Below are positions 55,081-64,000 of a DNA stretch of 64,000 bases, piece by piece. Position 1 is the stretch's first letter; each line of letters begins with the position of its first letter. Source of the DNA: Acanthosepion pharaonis (Eukaryota; Mollusca; Cephalopoda; Sepiida; Sepiidae); the NCBI GenBank assembly GCA_903632075.3, contig CAHIKZ030003516.1, forward strand, positions 1,535,001 through 1,599,000. The letters run 5' to 3'. Made by a program: the position numbers and the translations under genes. The notes below the pieces were generated by a model. It had not been told where the DNA came from and searched no databases. It saw only the letters and a program-made list of their open reading frames with translations.

Positions 55081-55330
55081 CTCTAAATACTTTCACCATA
55101 ATTGTTCTGATAAATTTTTCCTCTATGGTTACTTAGACTTTATGAATTTAAGCACAGGGCTAGATTGGTGGTAAAGTCTCATCATTTTACAGTTGAAATA
55201 GCTAGATGCAACCGTAAGTTCTATGCTAACAATTTCTCCTCTCGCTCTTCCACCTTCTTTCTTTCCGGTCAAATCTGATCTTCAAAATTTAAATACAATG
55301 TCAATGGTCATCTTCTGTTTCCTTGAATCC
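55081..55330 (+). mobile_element. Jockey/CR1-like LINE, C-terminal fragment
   Basis: Starts inside the family 3' part (cctgtgtcttttctctaaat) and in broken frame encodes the SLIILQLK / DATVSSMLT region homologous to 5380-5460. Confidence 0.7.
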
Positions 55331-55335
55331 TGTTC

Positions 55336-55830
55336 TACGTTCTGGATATGACGATAAACTACATCCGGCAGCAAGGCCTCATCAGGAGATTTTGAGGAGC
55401 GTGGAACGACCTCTAAATTGGTGTTGTTCCTCGGTCCACCCTGACTTGGGGCGGTAGCACTTGTTAGGGTCCCAGCCTTGGGCAAAAAGTTACCCCCCAC
55501 CCCCCAAAAAAAACTGGTGTCAAACACTATGAAAGTGTAAAAATAGGTTTTTATAGTAAAAATACCAGCAACACATTTTTTTAAAAATTATTGCCAACAA
55601 TTTTAAAAAAATCATTACCAGCAATACAGTTTTGGAAAAAAAAATATTACCAGCAATACACTTTTGGAAAAAAAGTATTACCAGCAATACACTTTTGGAA
55701 ATAAAGTATTACCAGCAATACACTTTTGGAAATAAAGTATTACCAGCAATACAAATCTTGCTGGCATTAAATAACCCATTGAAGTTGATGTGCCGTAAAG
55801 CAAACCAAACCAAACCAAACCAAACCAAAC
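55336..55830 (+). repeat. Repeat R2, full length with (CAAAC)n tail
   Basis: Head (tatgacgataaactacatcc ... ggcggtagcactt), middle with four clear ttaccagcaatacacttttg units, tail ggcattaaataacccattga and a 3' (CAAAC)n run at 55801-55830. Best full-length copy. Confidence 0.8.
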
Positions 55831-55884
55831 GAATCCTGTTCTGTTAGTGGTTTCTCTCCTTAACAAAGTTTTTTTTTATTAGAT

Positions 55885-55955
55885 CATTTTCACACTCACT
55901 AACCCAGCGTGTCTTAGTCGCTTTATCGCCTTGCTTGGAGTGAAATGATTAAAAG
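55885..55955 (+). mobile_element. Jockey/CR1-like LINE, 3' end only
   Basis: cactcactaacccagcgtgt ... cgccttgcttggagtgaaat, the family 3' terminal block. Confidence 0.65.
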
Positions 55956-56206
55956 AACAGCCATAGACTTTGGGTTTATGCTGTAACCTAGAAAAGGTTA
56001 CTGAATGAGAAATAACCAAAACGGAGGTTGGAAATGAAATTGTAATCATCAACAAAATACAATGCTCGCCAGCGGCGTGAAGTAGGTAAACCACTGCTCA
56101 TGGTGGACTACATAGACAGCATATTCCCCGCCACTCACAGTAGTGTCCAACGTATTTATGAGAATTGAGACATACCCATTAGTGTTCATAGATATGGTAT
56201 ATAACA

Positions 56207-56258
<52 letters not shown>
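56207..56258. repeat. (CTAT)n microsatellite
   Basis: About 13 tetranucleotide units. Confidence 0.95.
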
Positions 56259-56427
56259 GTGCTGTAAGCTAGAAAGGGTTACTAAATGAGGAATAAACAA
56301 AACAGAGGTTGGAAATGGTAAGGTATATAATAGTTTATGAAGAAGATCGCAAGAATATTAAGGTGATTCGATTCTGTAGACGGTACTTCACTTTCAATTA
56401 TTGTCCATTCTAAGCTCTTACATCGTG

Positions 56428-56600
56428 AGGAGGATAGTGGATAGCGGATCGGGTTGAGGAATCGGAGATGCGAGTTCAAATTCCAGTCGGATCCATTACA
56501 TTCACTTACGTGCTAATAGGGGTAGGGATAGATATGAATTCTCTTCTCTCCCTAGCTATGGGTAAATAGCAGGACAGACTGGGTTCTTGGGTAAGGAAAA
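56428..56600 (+). mobile_element. tRNA-derived SINE, family B
   Basis: A box gtggatagcggatcggg, B box gagttcaaattccagtcg (one change from GGTTCRA-type), shared body with 8818. Confidence 0.72.
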
Positions 56601-56643
56601 AGAAACTCTGAATTTAAAACTGTATGTAGTTCTGTATCTTTGG

Positions 56644-56907
56644 TGTTGTAGAGTAGTTTTCACAGTAGAGGCTTGTATTTCGCTAAGTCGGTCCTAAAAG
56701 GGTCCGACGTACAAAACGTTAGGAACTTGAAATAAGAGTTAATGACGCAGCAATCTAATTGTGATGGTTGATACTTCAATGTCCGACATCGACTGACTGA
56801 CTCAACTCCACTGAGCTCAACTGGCGACCTCTACTATTACTACTACTACTACTTATTATGTGTGGGAGAGTCTATTACAATAGAATAGGTAATGTTCTGG
56901 TATAACA
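56644..56907 (-). mobile_element. Solo LTR, family 1, perfect 5-bp target duplication
   Basis: 264 bp with TG...CA ends (minus strand TGTTATACCAG ... CTCTACAACA), flanked by tttgg at 56639-56643 and tttgg at 56908-56912. Internal (TAC)n and (GACT)n runs vary in length between family members. Confidence 0.94.
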
Positions 56908-56912
56908 TTTGG

Positions 56913-57753
56913 CCAGCCCAATCCGTCTTCGGATCTCAGCGTTGCACGACAGGAGGGTTTCTTTGGTGACAAAGAAAAGAGTACTGAGCTGCTATGTGAC
57001 ATCTGCCTTCCTATACGGCGAATGATTTGTAAGAAATACTGGAATAAAAAAATTGCTTTCCCCGAATCGACAGTATTTTCTACTGACTATTAGATAGCAC
57101 ACACGGAAAAGAAATTACAAAATCTCCTGTGACGGAGAGTGAGAAGAAGGGACTAAGCACTAACTACAAGAAGACAGAATGCATGGTCATCAGTAAAAGG
57201 ATGAGCCCGAAATGCGATTTTCAGGTCGGGAACACTAGAATCAAGCAGGTGCGGAAGTTTAAATATCTGGGAAGCGTTTTGACAGAGGACGGTAAGTGCA
57301 ATACTGCGATCCGAAGACATATTGGGATGGCCAAAGACGCATTCCAAAAGCTGGGCAGAGTATTACAAGACAGGAGGATTTCTTTGGTAACAAAGAAAAG
57401 AATACTGAAATGTTACGTGACATCCGTTCTTCTTTACGGCAGCGAATGTTGGACGATTTCCTCAAGGATGAAGAAGAGACTCGAGGCGACAGAGATGTAG
57501 TTCTACAGAAGGACGCTAAGGATGTCATAGACCGAGCATGTGAGCAACAATGAGGTCTTAGGATGGAAACAAGGAGGAGGCTTATACTTAACATCAGGAA
57601 GAGGCAGCGAATGTTGAACGATTTCCTCAAAGAGGAAGAAGAGACTCGAGACGACGGAGATGTGGTTCTACAGAAGGATGCTAAGGATATCATAGACCGA
57701 GCGTGTGAGCAACGATGTGTCTTGGAGAGGATGCAAACAAGGGGGAAGCTTAT
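56913..57753 (+). mobile_element. LINE (CYV-type) ORF C-terminus with 165-bp tandem duplication
   Basis: Open frame 57129-57500 encodes KKTECMVISKRMSPK, KFKYLGSVLTEDGKCN, MAKDAFQKLGRVLQ and CYVTSVLLYGSECWTISSRM. The block from ggcagcgaatgttg at 57438 recurs at 57603 (165 bp, 55 codons). Two solo LTRs interrupt the LINE further on. This is the reference copy for the 35-codon unit of the 49.9-54.7 kb array. Confidence 0.88.
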
Positions 57754-58112
57754 TGTTGTGGATTCCGAGATGAATTCGGTCTCCAAGGAATGACAAACGC
57801 AATAATTAAATATAAGAAATAAAATGTATTTACACAATCATACAAAGAGTAATACTGTTAGTAAGTCCAGGAACGAGGTTAGTAGCAAATACAGATAGAT
57901 ATATACAGTCTCGAAGTAGGACTTCCTTAGATTCTACGTGCTTGTAACTGGCTTCTACAAGAGGTTACCTCACACTATCTCCGTTCGTATATTCTCTCTC
58001 TCTCTCCGTATATCCTCTCTCACTGACTGTCTAACTCTGGGTATTTAATGGCAGCACTCCAAGTAACACCGGTAGAGTCCACTTATATGAAAAAGGAGTG
58101 GACCCCATAACA
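57754..58112. mobile_element. Solo LTR, family 2, perfect 5-bp target duplication
   Basis: 359 bp starting tgttgtggattccg and ending ggaccccataaca, flanked by cttat at 57749-57753 and 58113-58117. The LINE reads through when it is ignored (aagcttat/acttaacat). No other family-2 copy was seen in the window. Orientation is not determined. Confidence 0.93.
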
Positions 58113-58373
58113 CTTATACTTAACATAAGGAAGAGGCAGATGAAATTTCTGGGACACGTAATGAGAAAGGAGGGCTTGGAGAATCTGGTACTCACAGGCC
58201 GAATAGAGGGGAAAGAGACAAGGGAAAGCAATGCATGACATATCTAGCGGTTTTAGGCAAGTGGATGACAGTACGTGGTCTGGGGGAGTTGGCAGAGGCA
58301 CGAAATTTATTGAGAACTACAAGGAATAGGGGAAAATGGAGAGCCATGATCGCCTACGTCCTGAAAGAACGTG
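58113..58373 (+). mobile_element. LINE (CYV-type) 3' part, between two LTRs
   Basis: Broken frame encodes MKFLGHVMRKEGLENLVLTG, then WMTVRGLGELAEA and KWRAMIAYVLKER. The same segment from 58318 is copied at 59842. Confidence 0.85.
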
Positions 58374-58645
58374 TGTTATGGTGGAACACACCTATTCTAT
58401 AGTTAATAGACTCTCCCACCTATAATAAGTAGGAGTAGTAAGAGTAACGAGTGAATCGGGCGGTCAGTCAGTCAGTCAGTCGATGCCGGACGACAGTTAG
58501 TCGAATACGAAAGTATCAGCGACCACAACTAGATTACTCTGCGTCATAGCTATTATATCAAGTTCCTAACATTTTGTACGTCTAACCTATTTTAGGACCG
58601 ATTTAGTACAAATACAAGCCTCCACTGCGAAATCCCTCCGCAACA
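58374..58645 (+). mobile_element. Solo LTR, family 1, inside the LINE tail
   Basis: 272 bp starting tgttatggtgg and ending ccgcaaca, flanked by acgtg (58369-58373) and acttg (58646-58650), one mismatch. The LINE end (ggcacataaaaag) resumes directly after it. Confidence 0.88.
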
Positions 58646-58690
58646 ACTTGGCACATAAAAAGAAAAGAAAGATTTAGCCCTGCTAAAGAA
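58646..58690 (+). mobile_element. LINE (CYV-type) 3' terminus
   Basis: ttggcacataaaaagaaaag corresponds to the cggcacatagaagaagaag end of the copy at 21980. Confidence 0.7.
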
Positions 58691-59179
58691 AGGCTCGTTC
58701 GCATTCCGGCTTCTTGCTTCCCAGTTAAACTAAAGAAAAGTTATGGCGGTTATTAAAATGAACTTAATTATTTAGGAATCACAAGAACTTGATAATTATT
58801 ACAAGGAAAGTTAATTGCTTTATTTATTACCATAACCCAGTTATTCTCAAATTCTAGTGTGCCGCGCGATCCTATTATGTGTGCCGCGAAATATTATCAC
58901 AGCATACATATACGAGGTGTAACAGAAAAATTGTCCAATTGTTAGATTAACCTTTGAAATGATTAAAGATATCTTACTGGAATTCTCCGAGGTTTTTATA
59001 ACACTATTGGACTCTCCTTTCAGTCATAAGAATGTATAATTACTCTCCAAGTTTAACAGCATTTGTGTTTATTCAACACCCACAGGGACCACCTGTGGTT
59101 TATACAGTAACTATGCTGAGCAGGCCTACGTTACAATTTCTGGGAAAGAGCGTGTTATCTAGCGTGGATCAACAATTTG
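58691..59179. other. No gene; possible hAT-type end
   Basis: cccagttattctcaaattct followed by gtgtgccgcgcgatcc near 58847 resembles the start of a hAT-type MITE, but no matching end was found. Confidence 0.4.
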
Positions 59180-59356
59180 AACAAGGCCAGCCCTCTGCCA
59201 CGATGACTTGTGACTTCGTGCTAGATTTATCGACGGCCCCTAACGGTTCCGTCTATCCAATTTCACTCACAAGGCTTGGGTCAACTTGTGGTATGGTTTT
59301 CAGGCATGTTTCAAAGGTGCCGAACGCTGGGACCTACGACCACACCCTGTTACGGG
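59180..59356 (-). mobile_element. tRNA-derived SINE, family D (headless)
   Basis: Minus strand shares cggcacctttgaaacatgcc, gcctgaaaaccatac and cttgtgagtgaaattggata with 5090-5160. The tRNA-like head is missing. A (GATGAT)n run follows at 59358. Confidence 0.6.
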
Positions 59357-59721
59357 ATTGATGATGATGATGATGATGACGATGATGAACCATTTTCAAA
59401 GAAACAAATAAGAGTGCTTCTATAGTATGCAGTCTACCGCACTATGAATTATATCGTGACCTCACCTCACCTGTGAGGTCCACCTGCGGTCTAACACGAT
59501 GAATTCTACTATCGCCTCGCCTCACCTCATCTCTCGTGTGTCCTGTCCGCATAAAAAGAAGAAAATGGAGCTCCCACATCAGAATCCCACTGCGTTTGAA
59601 ACCGTTAACATCGGCCGGATAACCTCCTTCAGATTAAAATGTCGCTGAAAGAATTTTATAGACGTGTCATCTTGACCGAGGAAACAGCAGTCGCGTTTTT
59701 ATGAGAGAATAATCTGCTAGA

Positions 59722-60128
59722 TACGATATAGTGCTAGATAGCGTGGTAGACCGATTAGTATAGTAGTAAATGAGGTAGACCGCATTCTATAGAGTTTGAT
59801 ACCGTGGTAGACCGCATGCTATAGTGTTTTATACCGTGGAATACAAGGAATAGGGGAAAATGGAGAGCCATGATCGCCTACGTCCTGAAAGAACGTGTGT
59901 TATGGTGGAACACGCCTATTCTATAGTTAATAGACTCTCCCACCTATAATAAGTAGGAGAAGTAAGAGTAACGAGTGAATAGAACGGTCAGTCAGTCAGT
60001 CAGTCGATGCCGGACGACAGTTAGTCGAATACGAAAGTATCAGCGACCACAACTAGATTACTCTAGTGTTTGATACCGTTTTAGAGAACATGCTATAGTG
60101 TTTGATACCGTGGTAGACGCGTTCATAG
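59722..60128. repeat. ~32-bp tandem repeat, split by a duplicated block
   Basis: Units like agaccgcatgctatagtgtt followed by ttataccgtgg repeat at 59749-59840 and again from 60065, interrupted by 59842-60064. Confidence 0.75.
59842..60064 (+). repeat. Duplicate of 58318-58540 (LINE tail plus LTR start)
   Basis: 223 bp with about 5 differences and no length change relative to 58318-58540, spanning the LINE/LTR junction (LTR part 59898-60064). As it contains the junction, it was made after the LTR insertion. Confidence 0.93.
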
Positions 60129-60141
60129 CAAGTGCGGGTGT

Positions 60142-60807
60142 TTGTGCAGACAAGCTAAGGGGATAGCGACAACGTGGGCTCAATGTATCGCTGTTGGACT
60201 TTCGGAGAGCGTACCTACAAGTCCACGTATACTGGTTGTTGTGGCCTTTCTAAACCGTCTTACTGAAAGGGCGTATGTATTGCCTTACATGATTAGGTTT
60301 CGGTCTCAGTACGGCGCCTCTTATAATGAAGGCAAGACGTTACTGTCGCAGGATGAAGCAATTCAAGATGCCACTTCGGGATACATAGATGACATCTCCG
60401 TCGACGAAGGCGCAGTTTCCGTGGCACGAGTCAGAAAGTATATATCTGACTTTGGACGGATCTGCAGGAACCCTGTAAGACTCGACGATGGTGTAAAAGT
60501 GATTGGTTTGGAAGTCGAGGGTTGCTTCGATCAAAACGAGGGAGTAACTTCCCATATGTTTCAACTGTTAGTATGCGTCGTAATACGTTCTCTCTGCGGA
60601 AAACTTGTAGGTCACCTTCCGGTATGTAGCTGGCTTAAGGCAACTGCGATATTGTTAAAGCGACAGGCCACTGTAGTAACCAAAGGTTGGGACGATGAAA
60701 CCTCCGACGCACCCCCGAAACGCTCTCAACGTGCTCGAAAAACAGACAAGACGAACAAAAGGGAATTATTGGCTAATATATGCCCAGTATCGTTTATATG
60801 CAAATAG
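60142..60807 (+). pseudogene. LTR-retrotransposon-type reverse transcriptase fragment
   Basis: Uninterrupted 221-codon frame. Central GYIDDISVDEGAVSVARVRK carries a Y-[IV]-DD catalytic motif of reverse transcriptase palm C, preceded by FLNRLTERAYVLPYMIRFR and AIQDATSG and followed by GLEVEGC (a GxKL-like position) and SLCGKLVGHLPVCSWLKATA, the thumb/connection region of Ty3- or BEL-like elements. Palm A and B motifs lie upstream and are missing; RNase H and integrase were not seen downstream. The clade cannot be fixed by eye. The open frame suggests a fairly young or selected fragment. Confidence 0.7.
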
Positions 60808-62054
60808 TCAGAGCCACCTACTCTAAGTAGAAGGTCTTCTCTCAACAGCTCATTGTGGAAGGGGGCGCATCTCTTGGTGCTTACAACACCACATACAACC
60901 AACTCGGAGTCTTTTATCGGGCTGTCCCGATTCTCTGTTACAATGTGCTTGTAACTATACATGATGTTTTTTGAATGATTCTAGTTGAGCGACAAACTCG
61001 GTGACCTTGTTGCTGTTGTTTTCTGTTTATGATGATATCAAATCTTGGTGTCTTGGTGCTGAGTGTTATTTGCATGTTGCGTTGAGGATCCAGTCGATTT
61101 CTGCTCTTGGTTTTGATGAAAATCCAGTTTTGCACAAGTATGCAGTTGCGAAAGACACCAGCACAGCGAAAGATGTTTTCGGCTGTAGACGATACGTTTC
61201 CAACTGAGAAACCAACAATTTCTCCAGACGACCATCAGTGACCATCGGTGACCATCAATCATTTGGATTCCACGATTTTTCCCTGAGTCTACATTTACGC
61301 TATTATGATGGTAAAATTGGTAAAATTTCTAAAATATATTGTAAACTTTTATTTCAGATCGCCAGAAACTACACTAGAATTTCTTTAATAAACCAACACT
61401 AATGCTTCAGTATCTTCTCACCCCCAAAGAACCGATATCGCACCCCTAAGAGGTACGAGCACCTCTGGTTAAGAACCACTGGTTTATAGCATTGTCTCGA
61501 TCTTTTACCATATACCCGACCCTAAAATCCAATTCAGCGTTACTACAAGCATTGAGAATTACTGATCTAGAGAGCAAGGTTTCAGACTCCGTCCTTAAAC
61601 AAGGTTTCTTAACAGAAGAACAACATCTAAGTGAAAAAGAAAATTACTAAGATGAAGATGACACAGGGAGGTGGAGGAGGGTACCCTTCATTTGTAAATG
61701 CTCAGCTAGAGCCATAGTTAGTAACGTTTCCTTCTCCCTCGCCTCTCTTCAAATATTTTCCCGGGGTAGGGCTTCCTTTATTAAAATTACACAGGTAAAT
61801 GGGGCAGAGTCAATGGAGGCGAATTAATGTCACGTGTTCTAGCAATACCAATCAGTGGAAGTTAGTTGTGGCGGCAACGACCCGAAAAATACCTGATAAA
61901 AATTAAACATGAAACATTCTTAAAATTAACCATTTCGAGAGAGTCATTGTAACATTTGGAATAAAAAAGAAATTGTTTTAATAAATTATTTTTCTAAATC
62001 AAGTAAATTAATTTTTTTTTTGTTTAGATTTTATTGCCGTGTTTCCATCTTCTA
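60808..62054. other. Unassigned; one hAT-like end
   Basis: No gene recognised. ctggttaagaaccactggtt near 61464 resembles a hAT terminal repeat. Short open frames at 61001-61262 show no motifs. Confidence 0.4.
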
Positions 62055-62560
62055 CATAATAAATGCGAATGTCATTGTGTCACTGTGTCATATTTTTTTC
62101 CAATTGTGCTCCTAGAGGCCATATAGCCCAGCATATCAAACCATTTTGGAATCAAGCCGACTGCGTGAGCAAATTAAAACCATAGAGGATCCAGACCCAA
62201 AATCCTAAAATTTTGGATTCCTAAGTTTTCATTATTGGAATTGTTCTTGGATATTTTTTACGTCATTTTTCGCGACGAATCTTTTTGTACGATAGCAAAT
62301 TTTATAACAAGTTTGGCAATAATGGAAATTAATTGTGAAATCCAGTGAAAGTTAACTATGAAATAAAGATAATTGTTTGTACAGAAAGTAAGGACCTACG
62401 TACATCAAATTGTCTTTAAACTAAGTGGCGGCAAAAGAATTATCGTTGAACTTTTAAAAGGTAAGCTTAAATATAAATGCAGCGATCAATTTTGAGCTCT
62501 TCTGTAGTTTATTGTTGCCTATCGCATCTACTCCCCCCTATCTATTGCGATGAAGGCCCC
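62055..62560 (+). repeat. Interspersed repeat R1, copy 6
   Basis: From ataaatgcgaatgtcattg through cattttggaatcaagccg to ttttaaaaggtaagctt, and the following ttttgagctcttctgtagtt block shared with 23935. Confidence 0.8.
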
Positions 62561-62849
62561 AATCAAAAGCCCTCTGCAGGAGCTGGCTTAATTTACGCCT
62601 AATCGGGCGGCTTTTAAGCTAGTTTATCATATTCCCTCCACACCAACACCCAAGAGAGTGGTACTGCCCACATGGAGAATTACTGATGGAGAAAATGACC
62701 CCCCCCAAAAGTTTTAAGATGAAGATTACACATCCAGGGGTTCCTTTCATCTGGGAACACTTAACAAAAAAAGAACAAACCAATCAATGTTTAGGTATAT
62801 AGTGCTTTTTTAATTCTGTAGGAAATCTGGGTAGGGGAAGTCAGCGCAT

Positions 62850-62985
62850 CCCCGAGCAGCATTTGTTACCCCCACCTTAGCCACAGCCCCCATCGAGCCG
62901 ACCGAACGCGCTTGTCTCAGTGTCAGGTTACCTGCTCCGACATAATGTCTGCTTTTTTGATTACTCGGTAACAACCACATTTAGC
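62850..62985 (+). repeat. Direct repeat R4, copy 1
   Basis: Shares with 63415-63535 the blocks gcgcttgtctcagtgtc / gagcttgtttcggtgtc, cctgctc..., ttgattactcggtaaca / ttgattcctcggcaaca. Diverged; class unknown. Confidence 0.5.
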
Positions 62986-63056
62986 AAACTGGAGTGGCTC
63001 TTGAGGCTTGTATTAGGTAAAAGATAGTAAAAAAAAAAAAGCTGTTATAGACATAG

Positions 63057-63192
63057 TGATTTTCCAAGCGTAGCTTGGATGTGGCACAAGGCCGAAAGCA
63101 AGGGTCACCCAGTGAGGATCTAACTCACTACTCATTCGTAATTGTTCCAGCGAGACAAGCTTGCTAACCATTACACTACCTCGAGGTGCCCA
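63057..63192 (-). mobile_element. tRNA-derived SINE, family A
   Basis: Minus strand: A box gtagtgtaatggttagc, B box gagttagatcctcac (one change) and tcggccttgtgccacatcca. Well-preserved ends. Confidence 0.78.
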
Positions 63193-63319
63193 AACTGTTA
63201 CAGACATTTTTTGGTCTCCAATTCCGTATGACTTCACCAAGAAGGAAAATAATGTGTTACATCTGTTAGTGACTGCATGTAAATTCAAAAAAAAAAATCG
63301 ACCTTCTTAACACAGACAC

Positions 63320-63322
<3 letters not shown>

Positions 63323-63380
<58 letters not shown>
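63323..63380. repeat. (TA)n microsatellite
   Basis: About 28 TA units. Confidence 0.95.
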
Positions 63381-63382
<2 letters not shown>

Positions 63383-63414
63383 CCGTTATATGCCTACTCA
63401 CTGGATTCATGATT

Positions 63415-63535
63415 TAGCCCCCCACCTCCTCGCTCTAACGGAGCGAGCTTGTTTCGGTGTCTGGGACGCCTGCTCAGGCGTGTTGCTTCCGACCCAAACA
63501 GAAGTTATACCGCTTTGATTCCTCGGCAACACACT
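63415..63535 (+). repeat. Direct repeat R4, copy 2
   Basis: Second copy of the 62850 repeat, same orientation. Confidence 0.5.
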
Positions 63536-63734
63536 TTAAGATTTAGAGGGTTAATTAGTTTGAAGTCATTTTAACCATTGATCTGAGAAAACAAAACGGT
63601 TGCATACAGATGACAGTTTAGATAATTCTGAACGAGGTGTGGATGCCAGACATGACATCCATACGAGATTCTACATCTAACAAGGTCATTAAAAACATGA
63701 CAAGAGTTTTAGTTATCCGGCATTTTAGGGTGTT

Positions 63735-64000
63735 TCACAACGATAGAGTAAAACTAGTAATAAAATAATAATAGAATTTTGGGATAAAAAGCAACACTAA
63801 TGAGATGGAATAAAACTAGTAATAAAATAATAATAAAATGTAGGGATAAAAAGCAACAATAATAAGATGGAATAAAACTAGTAATAAAATAATAATAAAA
63901 TGTTGGGATAAAAAGCAACAATAATAAGATGGAATAAAACTAGTAATAAAATAATAATAAAATGTTGGGATAAAAAGCAACAATAATAAGATGGAATAAA
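63735..64000 (+). repeat. 62-bp tandem satellite, continues off right edge
   Basis: Block aaactagtaataaaataata recurs at 63751, 63813, 63875 and 63937 (period 62). The first unit is the most diverged and the last two are nearly identical. The array is cut by the window end. Confidence 0.93.

Noticed and set aside
59032..59361. 109-codon open frame as a host gene
   Set aside because: Its 3' half overlaps a SINE family D copy in antisense, and no protein motif was recognised.

Overview
The window reads as intergenic, transposon-dominated chromatin from an animal genome, probably an AT-rich invertebrate. I found no convincing host protein-coding gene and no complete tRNA or rRNA gene. Everything recognisable is a mobile-element relic, a tandem repeat or a small structured-RNA motif: decayed non-LTR retrotransposons of at least four kinds, mariner fragments, two families of solo LTR, Helitron traces, tRNA-derived SINEs, 5S rRNA-derived repeats, long (TA)n tracts and several kb of satellite. 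The phylum cannot be read from the sequence. Jockey/CR1-like LINE C-termini, mariner and Helitron relics and hammerhead-like motifs together suit an invertebrate.

Layout. 0-9 kb: repeats R1 and R2, a hammerhead-like motif at 2.6 kb, a LINE segment repeated three times (3-4 kb), and a 142-bp inverted repeat whose arms lie 2.2 kb apart. 9-18 kb: a reverse-strand LINE ORF2 split by a solo LTR, several mariner relics, a Helitron helicase scrap and an A-rich minisatellite. 18-28 kb: compound microsatellites, more hammerhead motifs, a direct segmental duplication, a MADE1-like mariner MITE and a Helitron end. 28.8-36 kb: a (CTTT)n array followed by a 5.5-kb (GAAA)n-based complex satellite that ends inside a mariner transposase relic. 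36-49 kb: R2 copies, 5S-derived repeats (a 5S-tRNA composite and a 5S control-region array), reverse-strand LINE fragments and a nested TA-inserting element. 49.8-55 kb: a LINE in which a 105-bp (35-codon) ORF segment has expanded to roughly 45-50 copies. 56-60 kb: a related LINE carrying two solo LTRs of different families, part of which is copied 1.5 kb downstream. 60-64 kb: an LTR-retrotransposon RT relic, SINEs and a 62-bp satellite running off the right edge.

Two themes stand out. First, CUGANGA...GAAA hammerhead cores recur, mostly beside (TA)n tracts. Six have a complete type-I topology with different but self-complementary stem I sequences, and two decayed ones are joined to a tRNA-like head, recalling the hammerhead-bearing Sm-alpha SINE-like repeats of schistosomes. 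Second, LINE 3' ORF segments repeatedly undergo local tandem duplication, from two-copy events to a 4.8-kb satellite. Solo LTRs with 5-bp target duplications, and paralogous empty sites, allow relative ages to be read in several places.
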